Origin: an uncultured Clostridia bacterium
GTDB taxonomy: Bacteria; Bacillota; Clostridia; Lachnospirales; Anaerotignaceae
Direction: 5' to 3'
Assembly (NCBI GenBank): GCA_902477755.1
Contig: CABSIK010000005.1
Coordinates: 1-64,000 of the forward strand
Length of the DNA stretch: 64,000 bases
In this document: positions 1-8,747 of the stretch, piece by piece
Layout: every line of letters begins with the position of its first letter
Position numbering within the stretch: the first letter of the stretch is position 1
Notes under the pieces: model-generated
Told to the model about the DNA's origin: nothing
The model's database searches: none
The model's input: the letters and a program-made list of their open reading frames with translations, nothing else
Made by a program: the position numbers and the translations under genes

Positions 1-60
1 GGCTTCTTGAATATTTTAATTTGGAAATATTGTCTAACTTTTTGGGTTCAGTTCATTTTT

Positions 61-80
61 GGAGAGAACCTCTCCTTTTT
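61..80 (+). terminator. Rho-independent terminator of a gene upstream of the window
   Basis: GGAGAG, a 3-base loop and CTCTCC are followed by a T-run. No gene lies between position 1 and here, so it probably ends a gene outside the window. Bases 81-168 show nothing else I can support. Confidence 0.5.
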
Positions 81-168
81 GTTTTTCTGCCCGTACAATG
101 GGGCAAACCCTTCAAAATTGAACAAAAAACAGGGAAGATTTTCTATGTTATTTCTGGATGTATACCTA

Positions 169-197
169 TTGTCAGGGGGCTGGGAGTTATGTATAAT
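169..197 (+). promoter_or_regulatory. Sigma-A type promoter of the 269-736 gene
   Basis: TTGTCA at 169-174, a 17-base spacer and a perfect TATAAT at 192-197. The predicted transcript starts about 65 bases before the ATG at 269. No operator-like repeat is obvious. Confidence 0.6.
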
Positions 198-268
198 GCA
201 AGGGAAAGGAAATATTTTGTATACAAACAAATTTTAGATAAACAGCGAAAAGAAAGGGTGGCATTTCC

Positions 269-736
269 ATGACAGCAAAGACACATGGTTACATCACAAA
301 AGAAATCGAACTGGAACAGATTTACCGTTTTATCCTGAGATATTTCGATCCCGAAGCAAAGGTAAACCGTTATGAAAACCGTTTCGGTGAAAGCAACGAA
401 ATGGCTGTTTACTTCACTTATAAGGGCGAGGAAAGACGTCTGTTCTCCATGATCTACAAGAGCCGTAAATTCTCCAAGACTGGCGAAAAGAAACGTCTGA
501 TCTTCTTGGATCTGGATTACTGGGGTCACAGCGTGGAAATCATGCGCTCCATCATTTCCTTCTTCAGCGGCTGGATGGACGAAAACGACTGCGATAAAGA
601 AGGCCCTTACTACATCGACGAACAGCCCGACGGTGTGGTGCCTAACATCATCAAGATCACAAGAAAAGAACTGAACAAACGCATGGGCGGCATGGTTGTT
701 ATCATCGACGATGACGATGAGGAAGAAGAAATCTGA
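269..736 (+). CDS. Hypothetical acidic-tailed protein, 155 aa
   Basis: I do not recognise the family. The ATG at 269 follows AGAAAGGGTGG at 251-261. The protein is soluble, with no signal peptide or membrane segment. The body is mixed alpha/beta, with many aromatics between residues 15 and 110 (RFILRYFDPEAK, IFLDLDYWGH, SFFSGWMDEND). The last twelve residues are almost all Asp and Glu (IIDDDDEEEEI), which suggests a disordered acidic tail that may contact a basic partner or RNA. It has its own promoter and terminator, so it appears monocistronic. Codon use matches the neighbouring housekeeping genes, so a stable core gene is likely. Function unknown. Confidence 0.75.
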   Translation: MTAKTHGYITKEIELEQIYRFILRYFDPEAKVNRYENRFGESNEMAVYFTYKGEERRLFSMIYKSRKFSKTGEKKRLIFLDLDYWGHSVEIMRSIISFFSGWMDENDCDKEGPYYIDEQPDGVVPNIIKITRKELNKRMGGMVVIIDDDDEEEEI

Positions 737-749
737 TCTAAATAAGAGC

Positions 750-796
750 AAAACCGGAAATTTCCTGATGGATGAGGAGATTTTCGGTTTTTTCTT
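750..796 (+). terminator. Rho-independent terminator after the 269-736 gene
   Basis: The arms AAAACCGGAAATTTCCT and AGGAGATTTTCGGTTTT pair with a few G-U or mismatched positions and end in a T-run. Confidence 0.6.
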
Positions 797-872
797 TTGT
801 GCGGATACTTTTTAAGGGCAATTTGTGTGTAAAAAATGGGAAAACCGTGGGATTTTTTGGCAGGCGCCTTGC

Positions 873-901
873 TTGCAAAGGCTTTCGCCATTTGTTATAC
901 T
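873..901 (+). promoter_or_regulatory. Promoter of the 947-3623 operon
   Basis: TTGCAA at 873-878, 17-base spacer, TATACT at 896-901, about 45 bases upstream of the ATG at 947. It should drive the hypothetical protein, HAD phosphatase and mtaB genes, which overlap by four bases at each junction. Confidence 0.6.
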
Positions 902-946
902 GAATACTGGAAGCATATTGTTTTTTGTAAGAAGGGCGGTGGCAGT

Positions 947-1522
947 ATGAACGAGGAGAAAGACATGCGGGCATTGATTGAGGAAGATTTGCGGCATAGT
1001 CAGGAAATTTGGGAATCCTATTCCCATGATAAAGAAAAACTGGGTGAATTGTTTCAACTGCTGCTGCTGCACTATGATGGAAAAATAGACGGCTTTGACG
1101 AAGATCTGTGGGTCATTCAGGATCGGGAGGACTGCGCCGATATTGCGGAAGTCTACCGGAAGAATATCCGGCACCTCTTGGAACGGCTGGAAGCTTTTCG
1201 AGACAACGGTTATTCCAATGAAGGACTTATGGAATACTATATCCGCAAGGAGCAGAAGGAAATCGACTACAGCGCGGACTTTACCTCTGTGCGCATTTCT
1301 CTGGGCATGGCAGACCTGCCTGCAAGGGAAAAAGAAGAAATTATGATGAAGCTGGACGAAATGGAAGAAATTTGTGCCCAAGTGGTTCCAAGAAGCAAAA
1401 AATGGGAATCCCTCAGGGAATACCTCATCTGGGTTTCCGGCAAAGAAGCCGATGTTGCCATGGAGATTCTGCCCCTGTTTTTCCGCATCAACGATATTAT
1501 CACAAAGAGGCAGGAAGTATGA
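947..1522 (+). CDS. Hypothetical helical cytoplasmic protein, 191 aa
   Basis: The start at 947 (MNEEKDMRALIEEDL) is chosen because GAAGGGCGG precedes it; a longer in-frame ATG at 836 has no ribosome site and would precede the promoter. The protein is charged and strongly helical by eye, without a signal peptide, membrane segment or known catalytic motif. Its stop overlaps the next ATG (ATGA at 1519-1522), so it is translationally coupled to the HAD phosphatase. I do not recognise the family. First gene of a three-gene operon ending with mtaB. Confidence 0.7.
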   Translation: MNEEKDMRALIEEDLRHSQEIWESYSHDKEKLGELFQLLLLHYDGKIDGFDEDLWVIQDREDCADIAEVYRKNIRHLLERLEAFRDNGYSNEGLMEYYIRKEQKEIDYSADFTSVRISLGMADLPAREKEEIMMKLDEMEEICAQVVPRSKKWESLREYLIWVSGKEADVAMEILPLFFRINDIITKRQEV

Positions 1523-2328
1523 TCAAACTCATTGTGTCCGATATGGACGGTACGTTATTGAACGACGAGAAACAGATAGATAAACGCATTTACAGCCTTT
1601 TGCCTAAAATGCGGCAGGAGGGCATCCGCTTTGTGGTGGCAAGCGGCAGACAGTACCCTTCCTTGGCAAGGGATTTTCAGGAGCATTTGCCGGAAATCAC
1701 CGTCATTGCGGAAAATGGCGCATTGGTGATGCAGAATGAAAAAGAACTGTATTTCAAAGGCATGAACGAGAAACAGATTTCCCGTTGTTTGGATATCATA
1801 GAGAAATTGCCGGAAACAGAAGCCTTGGTATGCGCCAAGTACTGCTGTTATACGGAAAGTCAGGAGGTGCACGACCTCCTTGCCAGCCCCAAATTCCATT
1901 ATGACTGTGAACTGGTGGACGACCTGTATAAAATGACAGAAGGGGTTACAAAGGTTTCTCTCATGGTTTACGGGAATAGTACCACACAGTCCTGTTATGA
2001 CGCTATGCATCCCCAGATGCCGGAGGGAATGACGCTGGTCATTTCCGGTGACGCTTGTTTGGACACAGGCATCAAAGGAGTTACAAAAGGCAGCGCATTG
2101 GCAGCTTTGCAGGAAATGTGGGGCATTTTGCCGGAAGAAACATTGGTATTCGGCGATCAGTTCAATGACGTGGAAATGTTCGATCAGGCATATTACAGCT
2201 ATGCCATGGAAAACGCTATGGACGGCGTGAAAGAAAGAGCCCGTTTTGTGGCAGGAAATAATAACAACGGCGCCGTTGTCGACACTATTTGCCGACTGAC
2301 GGGTCTGACCATAGAAGGAGAACTATGA
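1519..2328 (+). CDS. Cof-type HAD-superfamily sugar/nucleotide phosphatase, 269 aa
   Basis: Cof/YidA-like HAD hydrolase, expected to remove phosphate from small cytoplasmic metabolites such as sugar phosphates or flavin nucleotides. Motif I is DMDGTLL at residues 7-13 (two catalytic Asp), motif II is VVASGRQ near residue 40, and motif IV is GDQFNDVEMF near residue 212, giving the Mg-binding acids. The large central insert (about residues 85-185) is a C2-type cap as in Cof proteins. Length is normal. The ATG at 1519 overlaps the upstream stop and the gene's own stop overlaps mtaB, so the three genes are coupled. The substrate cannot be told from sequence. Confidence 0.88.
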   Translation: MIKLIVSDMDGTLLNDEKQIDKRIYSLLPKMRQEGIRFVVASGRQYPSLARDFQEHLPEITVIAENGALVMQNEKELYFKGMNEKQISRCLDIIEKLPETEALVCAKYCCYTESQEVHDLLASPKFHYDCELVDDLYKMTEGVTKVSLMVYGNSTTQSCYDAMHPQMPEGMTLVISGDACLDTGIKGVTKGSALAALQEMWGILPEETLVFGDQFNDVEMFDQAYYSYAMENAMDGVKERARFVAGNNNNGAVVDTICRLTGLTIEGEL

Positions 2329-3623
2329 AAAAGATAGCGAGCTACGCCTTAGGGTGTAAAGTCAATCAGTATGAAAGCGAAGCCATCGCCGAACTCTTTG
2401 CGGAAAAGGGCTATGAAGTGGTTTCCGTAGATGATGCGGCAGATGTGTATATCATCAACACCTGTACGGTGACAAATTTCGGGGATAAAAAATCCCGCCA
2501 GCTCATCCGTAAGGTAAAACGCCAGAATGAAAACGCCATTGTTGCCGTTGTGGGCTGTTATGCCCAGACTGCGCCGGAAGAACTGGCGGCGGTACACGGT
2601 GTAAATCTGGTTATCGGTACCAAGGATAAGAGTAAAATTGTGGAATTGGTGGAAGACTATGAGGCAGAACAGGGCGTGCAGAATTATGTAACAGACATTA
2701 TGCACGAGCGTGTTTTTGAACCTCTGGAAATCAAGAAACTGGCAAACCGCACCAGAGCGTACCTGAAGATTCAGGATGGTTGCAGCCAGTTCTGTTCCTA
2801 CTGCATCATTCCTTATGCCAGAGGCCCCATCCGCAGCCGTCAGCCAGAGGATGTTATCGCAGAAGTGAAACGTCTGGCAGAAAACGGCTTCAAAGAAGTG
2901 GTGCTCACCGGCATCCATGTGGCAAGTTACGGCAAGGATTTGAAAACCATCACTCTCACAGACATCATCCGTCAGGTGCATGAGGTGGAAGGCATTGAAC
3001 GCATCCGTTTCAGTTCCATTGAGCCAAACGTGGTAACAGAGGAATTTGCGGCGGCTATGGCGGAACTGCCTAAGGTTTGCGACCATTTCCATTTGTCCCT
3101 CCAGAGCGGCTGTGACAAGACTTTGAAGGAAATGAACCGCAAATACGATACAGAAAAATATCGTCAGGCGGCAGCCCTCCTGCGGAAATATCTGCCGGAT
3201 GTGGCAATCACAACAGACATCATCGTGGGCTTCCCCGGGGAAACAGAGGAAGATTATCAGGCAAGCCGTGCTTTTGCGGAAGAAATCGGCTTTTCCAAAA
3301 TCCATGTATTCCCTTATTCCCCCAAGAAAGGCACTCCTGCGGCGGCAAGAAAAGACCAGCTCCAAAACGCTGTGAAACAGGCACGAAGCCACGACCTGAT
3401 TACCGTCAGCGACCGCATGACAGACGCCTTTTTGCAAAGCCATGTGGGCAAGGTCATGCCTGTGCTTTTTGAACGGTGCATTGGGGATGATGTCTATGAG
3501 GGACATACCACAAATTATATGAAAGTCCACGCAAGAAGCAAAAAAGACCTGTCTAACGTCATTGCAGATACCAAAATCCTCTCTGTGGCAGAAGAAATGG
3601 CTTTTGGCGAAGTGGAGGCATAA
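2325..3623 (+). CDS. mtaB: tRNA t6A37 methylthiotransferase MtaB
   Basis: Radical-SAM enzyme converting t6A37 to ms2t6A37 in tRNAs reading ANN codons. An N-terminal UPF0004 domain (residues 1-125) carries the auxiliary-cluster cysteines in ALGCKVNQYES, NTCTVTN and GCYAQ. The radical-SAM core follows, with CSQFCSYC near residues 154-161, and a C-terminal TRAM-like domain ends the protein. The LGCKVN start is typical of MtaB rather than MiaB. The ATG at 2325 overlaps the HAD stop, with GGAG at 2317-2320. Length 432 aa is normal. Last gene of the operon. Confidence 0.93.
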   Translation: MKKIASYALGCKVNQYESEAIAELFAEKGYEVVSVDDAADVYIINTCTVTNFGDKKSRQLIRKVKRQNENAIVAVVGCYAQTAPEELAAVHGVNLVIGTKDKSKIVELVEDYEAEQGVQNYVTDIMHERVFEPLEIKKLANRTRAYLKIQDGCSQFCSYCIIPYARGPIRSRQPEDVIAEVKRLAENGFKEVVLTGIHVASYGKDLKTITLTDIIRQVHEVEGIERIRFSSIEPNVVTEEFAAAMAELPKVCDHFHLSLQSGCDKTLKEMNRKYDTEKYRQAAALLRKYLPDVAITTDIIVGFPGETEEDYQASRAFAEEIGFSKIHVFPYSPKKGTPAAARKDQLQNAVKQARSHDLITVSDRMTDAFLQSHVGKVMPVLFERCIGDDVYEGHTTNYMKVHARSKKDLSNVIADTKILSVAEEMAFGEVEA

Positions 3624-3654
3624 ATCCCATTTTTTGTAATATTTATGTAAGGAA

Positions 3655-3680
3655 AGAACGGTTGCAATCCGTTCTGGTTT
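3655..3680 (+). terminator. Hairpin after mtaB overlapping the ireB promoter
   Basis: AGAACGG, seven bases, CCGTTCT, then a short T-rich run. The terminator is weak by its T-tract and overlaps the proposed ireB -35 box. Confidence 0.4.
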
Positions 3681-3690
3681 ATATTATCAT
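3662..3690 (+). promoter_or_regulatory. Putative promoter of ireB-ruvX-DUF1292
   Basis: TTGCAA at 3662-3667 and TATCAT at 3685-3690 are 17 bases apart, about 60 bases before the ireB start. Overlap with the mtaB hairpin lowers confidence. Confidence 0.45.
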
Positions 3691-3750
3691 GGAAGAATAG
3701 AATTTGTTTGTAGGCAGCAAGCATGTGCTGTGGAACGGAGCGTGATACAC

Positions 3751-4014
3751 ATGAGCAATAACATCAATGAAACACAATATTTCGGCAGAACGGGCAAGGA
3801 ACCCGAAAATGAAGCAAAAAGAATTCTGATTTCCGTCAGCACGGCACTGCGGGAGAAGGGCTACAACCCTGTCAACCAGATTGTGGGCTATATCCTTTCC
3901 GGTGACCCCACTTATATCACCAGCTATCTCAACGCCAGAGCCATGATCCGTAAACTGGAACGTGATGAACTGCTGGAAGAATTGGTAAAAGATTATCTGG
4001 ACAGAAACGAATAA
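3751..4014 (+). CDS. ireB: IreB family regulatory phosphoprotein
   Basis: Small cytoplasmic DUF965 protein, 87 aa. In enterococci IreB is phosphorylated by the PASTA kinase IreK and lowers cephalosporin resistance; that role is family knowledge. The diagnostic block GYNPVNQIVGYILSGDPTY is intact, followed by SYLNARAMIRKLERDELLEE. The ATG at 3751 with GGAG at 3737-3740 gives the usual length; an upstream GTG at 3730 is less likely. It heads the conserved ireB-ruvX-DUF1292 cluster. Confidence 0.92.
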   Translation: MSNNINETQYFGRTGKEPENEAKRILISVSTALREKGYNPVNQIVGYILSGDPTYITSYLNARAMIRKLERDELLEELVKDYLDRNE

Positions 4015-4029
4015 GAAAGAGGCATCAAT

Positions 4030-4452
4030 TTGCGTATATTAGGTTTGGACTTCGGTGACAAGACCATCGGCGTGGCAGTGAGCGATCCTTTGGGCTGGAC
4101 AGCACAGGGCGTGGAAATCATCAAGCGGGATAACCCCCAGGAATTTAAAAAATGCATGCGCCGTCTGGCAGAAATCATCGAACAGTATCAGGTGGACACC
4201 ATCGTTTTGGGCTATCCCAAAAATCTGGATAATTCCGAAGGGGAACGGTGCGAGAAAACAAAGGTCTTTGAGGCGAAAATCAAAGGCAGATTCCCCAAAA
4301 TCCCTGTGGTGCTCTGGGACGAGCGTTTCAGCACCATTGCGGCAGAGCGTGCCCTGCGCATGGCAGACCTGAGCCACGATAAAAGAAAGAGCGTCATTGA
4401 CAAAATGGCGGCAGTACACATTTTGCAGGGGTATCTGGACAGCAAGCAGTAA
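4030..4452 (+). CDS. ruvX: Putative pre-16S rRNA nuclease / Holliday junction resolvase RuvX (YqgF)
   Basis: RNase H-fold protein of the YqgF/RuvX family, which processes the 5' end of pre-16S rRNA. The first strand has ILGLDFGDKTIGVAVSD with the catalytic Asp; LGYPKNLD and VVLWDERFSTIAAERAL are the second and third family motifs. The start is TTG at 4030, preceded by GAAAGAGG and placed 15 bases after the ireB stop. An ATG alternative would truncate the first strand. Length 140 aa is normal. Confidence 0.93.
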   Translation: MRILGLDFGDKTIGVAVSDPLGWTAQGVEIIKRDNPQEFKKCMRRLAEIIEQYQVDTIVLGYPKNLDNSEGERCEKTKVFEAKIKGRFPKIPVVLWDERFSTIAAERALRMADLSHDKRKSVIDKMAAVHILQGYLDSKQ

Positions 4453-4478
4453 GCCCCCAGAAAGAAACGGAGAAGAAC

Positions 4479-4784
4479 ATGAGCGATATTTTTGAAGAAG
4501 CAGAAGAACTGGAATTTGAAATCGTGACCATGACTGACGAGGATGGCACAGAAGTGGAATTTTCCATTATTGATAACGTAGCCAGCGGCACAGACCGTTA
4601 CCTGCTGGTGGTAGAAACAGAAAAAATGGACGAGGATGAAACACAGGCCTTGATCCTCAAAGAAGTGGCCATCGACGCCAACGACATCACATATGAAATG
4701 GTGGAAGATGACGCGGAATTTGACCGTGTGGCAGAACTCTTTGCCCAGAAAGGCGAAGACTACGAAGTTTCCATCGACGACTGA
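4479..4784 (+). CDS. DUF1292 domain-containing protein (YrzB-like)
   Basis: Acidic 101-aa protein matching the DUF1292 family that follows yrzL/ireB and yqgF in Firmicutes. The core TMTDEDGTEVEFSIIDNV is followed by RYLLVVETE and an acidic helix. No enzymatic motif is visible and the family function is unknown. It lies 26 bases after ruvX and closes the operon before a terminator at 4799. Confidence 0.87.
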   Translation: MSDIFEEAEELEFEIVTMTDEDGTEVEFSIIDNVASGTDRYLLVVETEKMDEDETQALILKEVAIDANDITYEMVEDDAEFDRVAELFAQKGEDYEVSIDD

Positions 4785-4798
4785 TTTTAGAATGGACA

Positions 4799-4826
4799 GG
4801 GTGGACGGCTCTCGGGCACCCTTTTC
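4799..4826 (+). terminator. Terminator after the ireB operon
   Basis: GGGTG, a 13-base loop and CACCC, then TTTTC. The rest of 4827-5059 holds no gene I can support and presumably contains the rnj promoter, which I could not place with confidence. Confidence 0.45.
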
Positions 4827-5059
4827 AATATATGTGCGGATAAAAAAGCGAACAGAAACGAAAAAGCAGAAACCTGCCTTTGGAGAAAAACGGGTCGTGA
4901 ATTGTTTTTCAGGGAAGGACAGGATTGCCTGCTCTTTTTGTGCTTGTCTGAAAAAGGAGAAATAGACAGGTTTTGTTTTCATGTTTAAATCGGACTTTTT
5001 TACGCCATACTAACTTTTAGAAATGGATTACATAAAACGATAAAAAGGAGGTGTGTTTT

Positions 5060-6742
5060 TTGGCAAACAGAAGATCCAAGCCCAAAACAAGGCTGAAAGT
5101 CATCGCTTTGGGCGGTCTGGAGGAGATCGGGAAGAATATGACCGTACTGGAATACGGCAACGACATCATCATCATCGACTGTGGCCTGGCGTTCCCCGAG
5201 GACGATATGCTGGGCATTGACCTGGTCATTCCGGACATTACCTATTTGGCAAAGAACGTAGAAAAAATCAGAGGCATCGTGCTGACTCACGGCCATGAAG
5301 ACCACATCGGCGCACTGCCTTATGTACTGAAACAACTGAAAGTGCCTGTATTCGGCACACTGCTGACACTGGGTCTGTTGGAAAACAAACTCAGAGAGCA
5401 TAAAATGCTGGATAAGACCACACTGCATACCGTTGTGCCCGGCGAAAAAGTGAAACTGGGGGAAATGGTGGTGGAATTCATCCACACAAACCATTCCATC
5501 GCCGACTCTGTGGCATTGGCAATCCAGACCCCTGTGGGTATGGTCATCCACACCGGGGACTTTAAGGTGGACTATACACCCATCGACGGGGATATCATCG
5601 ACTTACAGCGTTTTGCGGAGCTGGGCAGTCAGGGCGTACTGCTCCTCATGAGCGACAGCACCAACGCGGAACGCAAAGGCTTTACCATGTCGGAAAAGAA
5701 TGTAGGCAAGGTATTTGAACGGATTTTTGAGGAAACACCCAGAAACCGTATCATGGTTGCCACATTCTCCTCCAATATCCACCGTATCCAGCAGATCATC
5801 AATGCGGCGTATATGTACGGCAGAAAAGTTGCCATCATCGGCAGAAGCATGGTAAACGCCGTAAAAACAGCGTCTGAACTGGATTATTTGTGGGTTCCGC
5901 CCCGTACCCTCATTGACATCAACGAAATCAAGAACTATCGGGATGAACAGCTGGTCATCATCACTACAGGCAGTCAGGGGGAAACCATGTCCGCCCTGTC
6001 TCGTATTGCCAATAGTGAACATAAACAGGTCAGCGTAAAACCCGATGATAAAATCATCATCAGCGCATCTGCCATCCCCGGCAACGAAAAGAACGTCATC
6101 CGCGTGGTCAATGAACTGCTGAAAAAAGGCGCAGATGTGGTATATGGCGGCATCGAGGACATCCATGTTTCCGGTCACGCCCGTCAGGAAGAACTGAAGC
6201 TCATGCTTGCCCTGACAAAACCCAAATTCTTTATGCCTGTTCATGGGGAATATATGCACCTGTCCAGCCACAGAGACCTTGCCATCAGCATGGGCATGGA
6301 TAAGAAAAACATCTTTGTCAATAAACTGGGGGATGTGCTGGAACTGTCCAAAAACGAAGCCAAAGTCACAGGCACCGTGCCTACTGGTCAGGTCATGGTA
6401 GACGGTCTGGGCGTTGGCGACGTTGGGAACATTGTCCTTCGCGACAGAAAGCACCTGTCCGAGGACGGCCTCATGGTTGTAGTAGTTTCCATGGAAGAAG
6501 AAACTGGTCAGATCGTGGCAGGCCCCGACATCATTTCCCGTGGTTTTGTTTATGTTCGTGAATCCGAGGGTCTTATGGAAGGCGCAAGAGAAGTGGTGCT
6601 CAAAGCCCTTCAGGAATGCGAAGAAAAGAACATCACCAGCTGGAACTATATCAAGAACCTTATCAAAGATACTTTGAAAAATTATATCTGGCAGAAAACA
6701 AAGAGAAGTCCTATGATTCTGCCCATCATTATGGAAGTGTAA
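5060..6742 (+). CDS. rnj: Ribonuclease J
   Basis: Metallo-beta-lactamase/beta-CASP ribonuclease J, with 5'-3' exonuclease and endonuclease activity in mRNA decay and rRNA maturation. The Zn motif THGHEDHIGALP lies near residues 73-84, with further ligands in HTNHSIADS and HTGDF; the beta-CASP and C-terminal domains follow. The TTG at 5060 is eight bases after GGAGG at 5047-5051 and gives MANRRSKPKTRLK, the usual basic N-terminus; a GTG at 5051 overlaps the ribosome site. Length 560 aa is normal. It appears to be transcribed alone. Confidence 0.94.
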   Translation: MANRRSKPKTRLKVIALGGLEEIGKNMTVLEYGNDIIIIDCGLAFPEDDMLGIDLVIPDITYLAKNVEKIRGIVLTHGHEDHIGALPYVLKQLKVPVFGTLLTLGLLENKLREHKMLDKTTLHTVVPGEKVKLGEMVVEFIHTNHSIADSVALAIQTPVGMVIHTGDFKVDYTPIDGDIIDLQRFAELGSQGVLLLMSDSTNAERKGFTMSEKNVGKVFERIFEETPRNRIMVATFSSNIHRIQQIINAAYMYGRKVAIIGRSMVNAVKTASELDYLWVPPRTLIDINEIKNYRDEQLVIITTGSQGETMSALSRIANSEHKQVSVKPDDKIIISASAIPGNEKNVIRVVNELLKKGADVVYGGIEDIHVSGHARQEELKLMLALTKPKFFMPVHGEYMHLSSHRDLAISMGMDKKNIFVNKLGDVLELSKNEAKVTGTVPTGQVMVDGLGVGDVGNIVLRDRKHLSEDGLMVVVVSMEEETGQIVAGPDIISRGFVYVRESEGLMEGAREVVLKALQECEEKNITSWNYIKNLIKDTLKNYIWQKTKRSPMILPIIMEV

Positions 6743-6749
6743 ACTTGTT

Positions 6750-6779
6750 GCCCCGACTGTCAGCCAGTCGGGGTGTTTT
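6750..6779 (+). terminator. Terminator-like hairpin between rnj and rnhB
   Basis: CCCCGACT (6751-6758) pairs with AGTCGGGG (6766-6773) around a 7-base loop, followed by TGTTTTC. The short T-tract may allow some read-through into the next gene. Confidence 0.55.
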
Positions 6780-6797
6780 CAAAAGGAGAGAAGAACC

Positions 6798-7922
6798 ATG
6801 CAGTCCATTGGGGAAATCAAAGAAATACTGAACAGCTGTCCTGTGGAAAAACTGCCGGAAATCCTGCCGGAATTTGCCGCCGACAGCCGCAAAGGCGTCC
6901 AGAGCCTTGTGACCCGTTTCCAGAAAAAATACGAAGCTTATCTGGCGGAACTGGAGCGTCTGGAAACATTGCTCACCTATGAACGGGAGTGCTACGAAAA
7001 GGGTTTTGAACTGGTGGCAGGCATTGACGAAGTGGGCAGAGGCCCTCTTGCTGGCCCTGTGGTAGCGGCGGCGGTGATTCTGCCGAAAAACTGTAAGATT
7101 GCCGGTGTCAATGACTCCAAAAAGCTTTCTGCCCAGAAACGGGAGGAGCTTTGTGAAATCATCGAGGAACAGGCTGTGGCTTGGGCGGTAGGCGTGGTTT
7201 CCAACGAACGCATTGACGAAATCAATATTTTGCAGGCAACTTATGAAGCCATGAGAGAGGCTTTGTCCAAACTGGAAGTACAGCCGGACTTTATCCTTGC
7301 GGATGCTGTCACCATTCCCAAGATTGCAACACCCCAGAAGGGCATTATAAAAGGGGACGCTAAGAGCATTTCCATCGGTGCCGCCAGCATTGTGGCAAAG
7401 GTCACTAGAGATGCCATGATGGAGGGGATGGCGGAAATATATCCCCATTACGATTTTGCTTCTAATAAGGGTTACGGCTCTCAGAAACATCTGGCAGGTA
7501 TTGCCCAGTATGGCATCTGTCCCATCCATCGCCGGACATTCGTAAAAAATTTCATGAAAGAAGATACCACATCCAAGGAAACAGGCAACAGAGGGGAACT
7601 CCTTGCCGCAAGGGAAATGAAGAAAATGGGTTATGAAATCCTCGCCCAGAATTACCGCAAACCCAGCGGAGAAATCGACATCATTGCCCAGAAAGACGGG
7701 ATTTTGGTCTTTACAGAAGTAAAAACCAGAACGAGCGCCGCTTATGGCACCCCAGCAGAAGCCGTAGACCGCCGGAAGCAGGCGCACATCATCGAAACAG
7801 CTCTGGCGTATCTGGCAGAAATAGGGGACGCAGACAGGGACTGCCGTTTTGATGTGGCAGAGATTTTGGAAGAAAACGGAAAGAAATATTTCCGATACAT
7901 CGAAAACGCCTTCGAGGCATAA
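6798..7922 (+). CDS. rnhB: Ribonuclease HII fused to a YraN/UPF0102 nuclease-like domain
   Basis: A two-domain protein of 374 aa. Residues about 70-255 are RNase HII, which nicks RNA-DNA hybrids at ribonucleotides: GIDEVGRGPLAGPV has the first catalytic acids, then ILADAVTIP and the GAASIVAKVTRD block. Residues about 262-374 are a complete YraN/UPF0102 domain (GNRGELLAAREMKKMGYEIL, GEIDIIAQ, VFTEVKTRTS), a PD-(D/E)xK-like fold of unknown role. Most genomes encode these as adjacent genes; here one frame runs through without a stop. Residues 1-65 form an extra helical N-terminus also seen in some RNase HII proteins. ATG at 6798 with AAAGGAGA upstream. Confidence 0.9.
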   Translation: MQSIGEIKEILNSCPVEKLPEILPEFAADSRKGVQSLVTRFQKKYEAYLAELERLETLLTYERECYEKGFELVAGIDEVGRGPLAGPVVAAAVILPKNCKIAGVNDSKKLSAQKREELCEIIEEQAVAWAVGVVSNERIDEINILQATYEAMREALSKLEVQPDFILADAVTIPKIATPQKGIIKGDAKSISIGAASIVAKVTRDAMMEGMAEIYPHYDFASNKGYGSQKHLAGIAQYGICPIHRRTFVKNFMKEDTTSKETGNRGELLAAREMKKMGYEILAQNYRKPSGEIDIIAQKDGILVFTEVKTRTSAAYGTPAEAVDRRKQAHIIETALAYLAEIGDADRDCRFDVAEILEENGKKYFRYIENAFEA

Positions 7923-7935
7923 AGGAGGAAGGAAC

Positions 7936-8742
7936 TTGCAGATTGTAAAAAAAGGTGATGTGGAACTGATCACATTTGATAATCTGACCCAGACAGGCAT
8001 GGTGAAACATGGCTTTACCACCCGTCACGGCGGCGTCAGCACAGGCTTTTACGGCACCATGAACATGGGCTTTTCCAGAGGAGAGGACAGAGCCCCCGTG
8101 GCGGAAAATTACCGCATTTTGGCAAGAGCGTTGGAGCTGGACGAAAACGCCTTTGTGGCAACCCAGCAGACCCATACCACAAACGTGCTGAAAGTGACAG
8201 CCAAGGACAAAGGATGCGGTGTCACAAAAGACAGAACCTATCATGATATCGACGGTTTGATGACAAATGAAACAGGTATCAATCTGGTGATTTTCGGGGC
8301 AGACTGTGTGCCCGTTTTCCTGCTGGATACCAAAAACAAAGCCATTGGTTTGGCACACTGCGGCTGGAAAGGCACTGCTGACCGTATGGCAGAAAAAATT
8401 GTACAGGAAATGATGGCGGCTTATGGCACAAACCCTAAGGATATTGTGGCGGCCATTGGCCCTTCCATTGGGAAATGTTGTTTTCAGGTGGACGACCCTG
8501 TGGTGAATCTGTTCCGCAAACAGATTGCCTTTGCCGACGACATCATTTTTGACGACCCCACAGAAGAAGGCAAGTACAAAATCGACCTGTGGGAAACCAA
8601 CCGCAGACTGCTGGCGGAAATGGGCGTGGAAAACATCGAGATTTCTGGTCTTTGCACCATGTGTGACACAGAGCGGTTCTACTCCCATCGGAAAATGCGG
8701 GAAAATCGGGGTGTTATGGCTGGTGTTATGACACTGCTGTAA
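7936..8742 (+). CDS. pgeF: Peptidoglycan editing factor / purine nucleoside phosphorylase PgeF (YfiH/DUF152)
   Basis: DUF152 copper/zinc-dependent enzyme reported as a purine nucleoside phosphorylase/adenosine deaminase and, in E. coli, as a factor preventing misincorporation into peptidoglycan. Metal-site motifs are present: KHGFTTRHGGVS, GADCVPVFLLD and AHCGWKGTADRM. The TTG at 7936 is chosen because AGGAGGAAGG lies just upstream and 13 bases separate it from the rnhB stop; the reading frame extends further upstream into rnhB but without a ribosome site. Length 268 aa is typical. Probably cotranscribed with rnhB. Confidence 0.9.
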   Translation: MQIVKKGDVELITFDNLTQTGMVKHGFTTRHGGVSTGFYGTMNMGFSRGEDRAPVAENYRILARALELDENAFVATQQTHTTNVLKVTAKDKGCGVTKDRTYHDIDGLMTNETGINLVIFGADCVPVFLLDTKNKAIGLAHCGWKGTADRMAEKIVQEMMAAYGTNPKDIVAAIGPSIGKCCFQVDDPVVNLFRKQIAFADDIIFDDPTEEGKYKIDLWETNRRLLAEMGVENIEISGLCTMCDTERFYSHRKMRENRGVMAGVMTLL

Positions 8743-8747
8743 AAAGA

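Noticed and set aside
143..751. Long minus-strand open frame opposite the 269-736 gene
   Set aside because: It is a shadow of the plus-strand gene, without a ribosome site and with a composition mirroring the plus strand. The same holds for the long minus-strand frames opposite mtaB, rnj, der, the FMN-binding gene and abfD.
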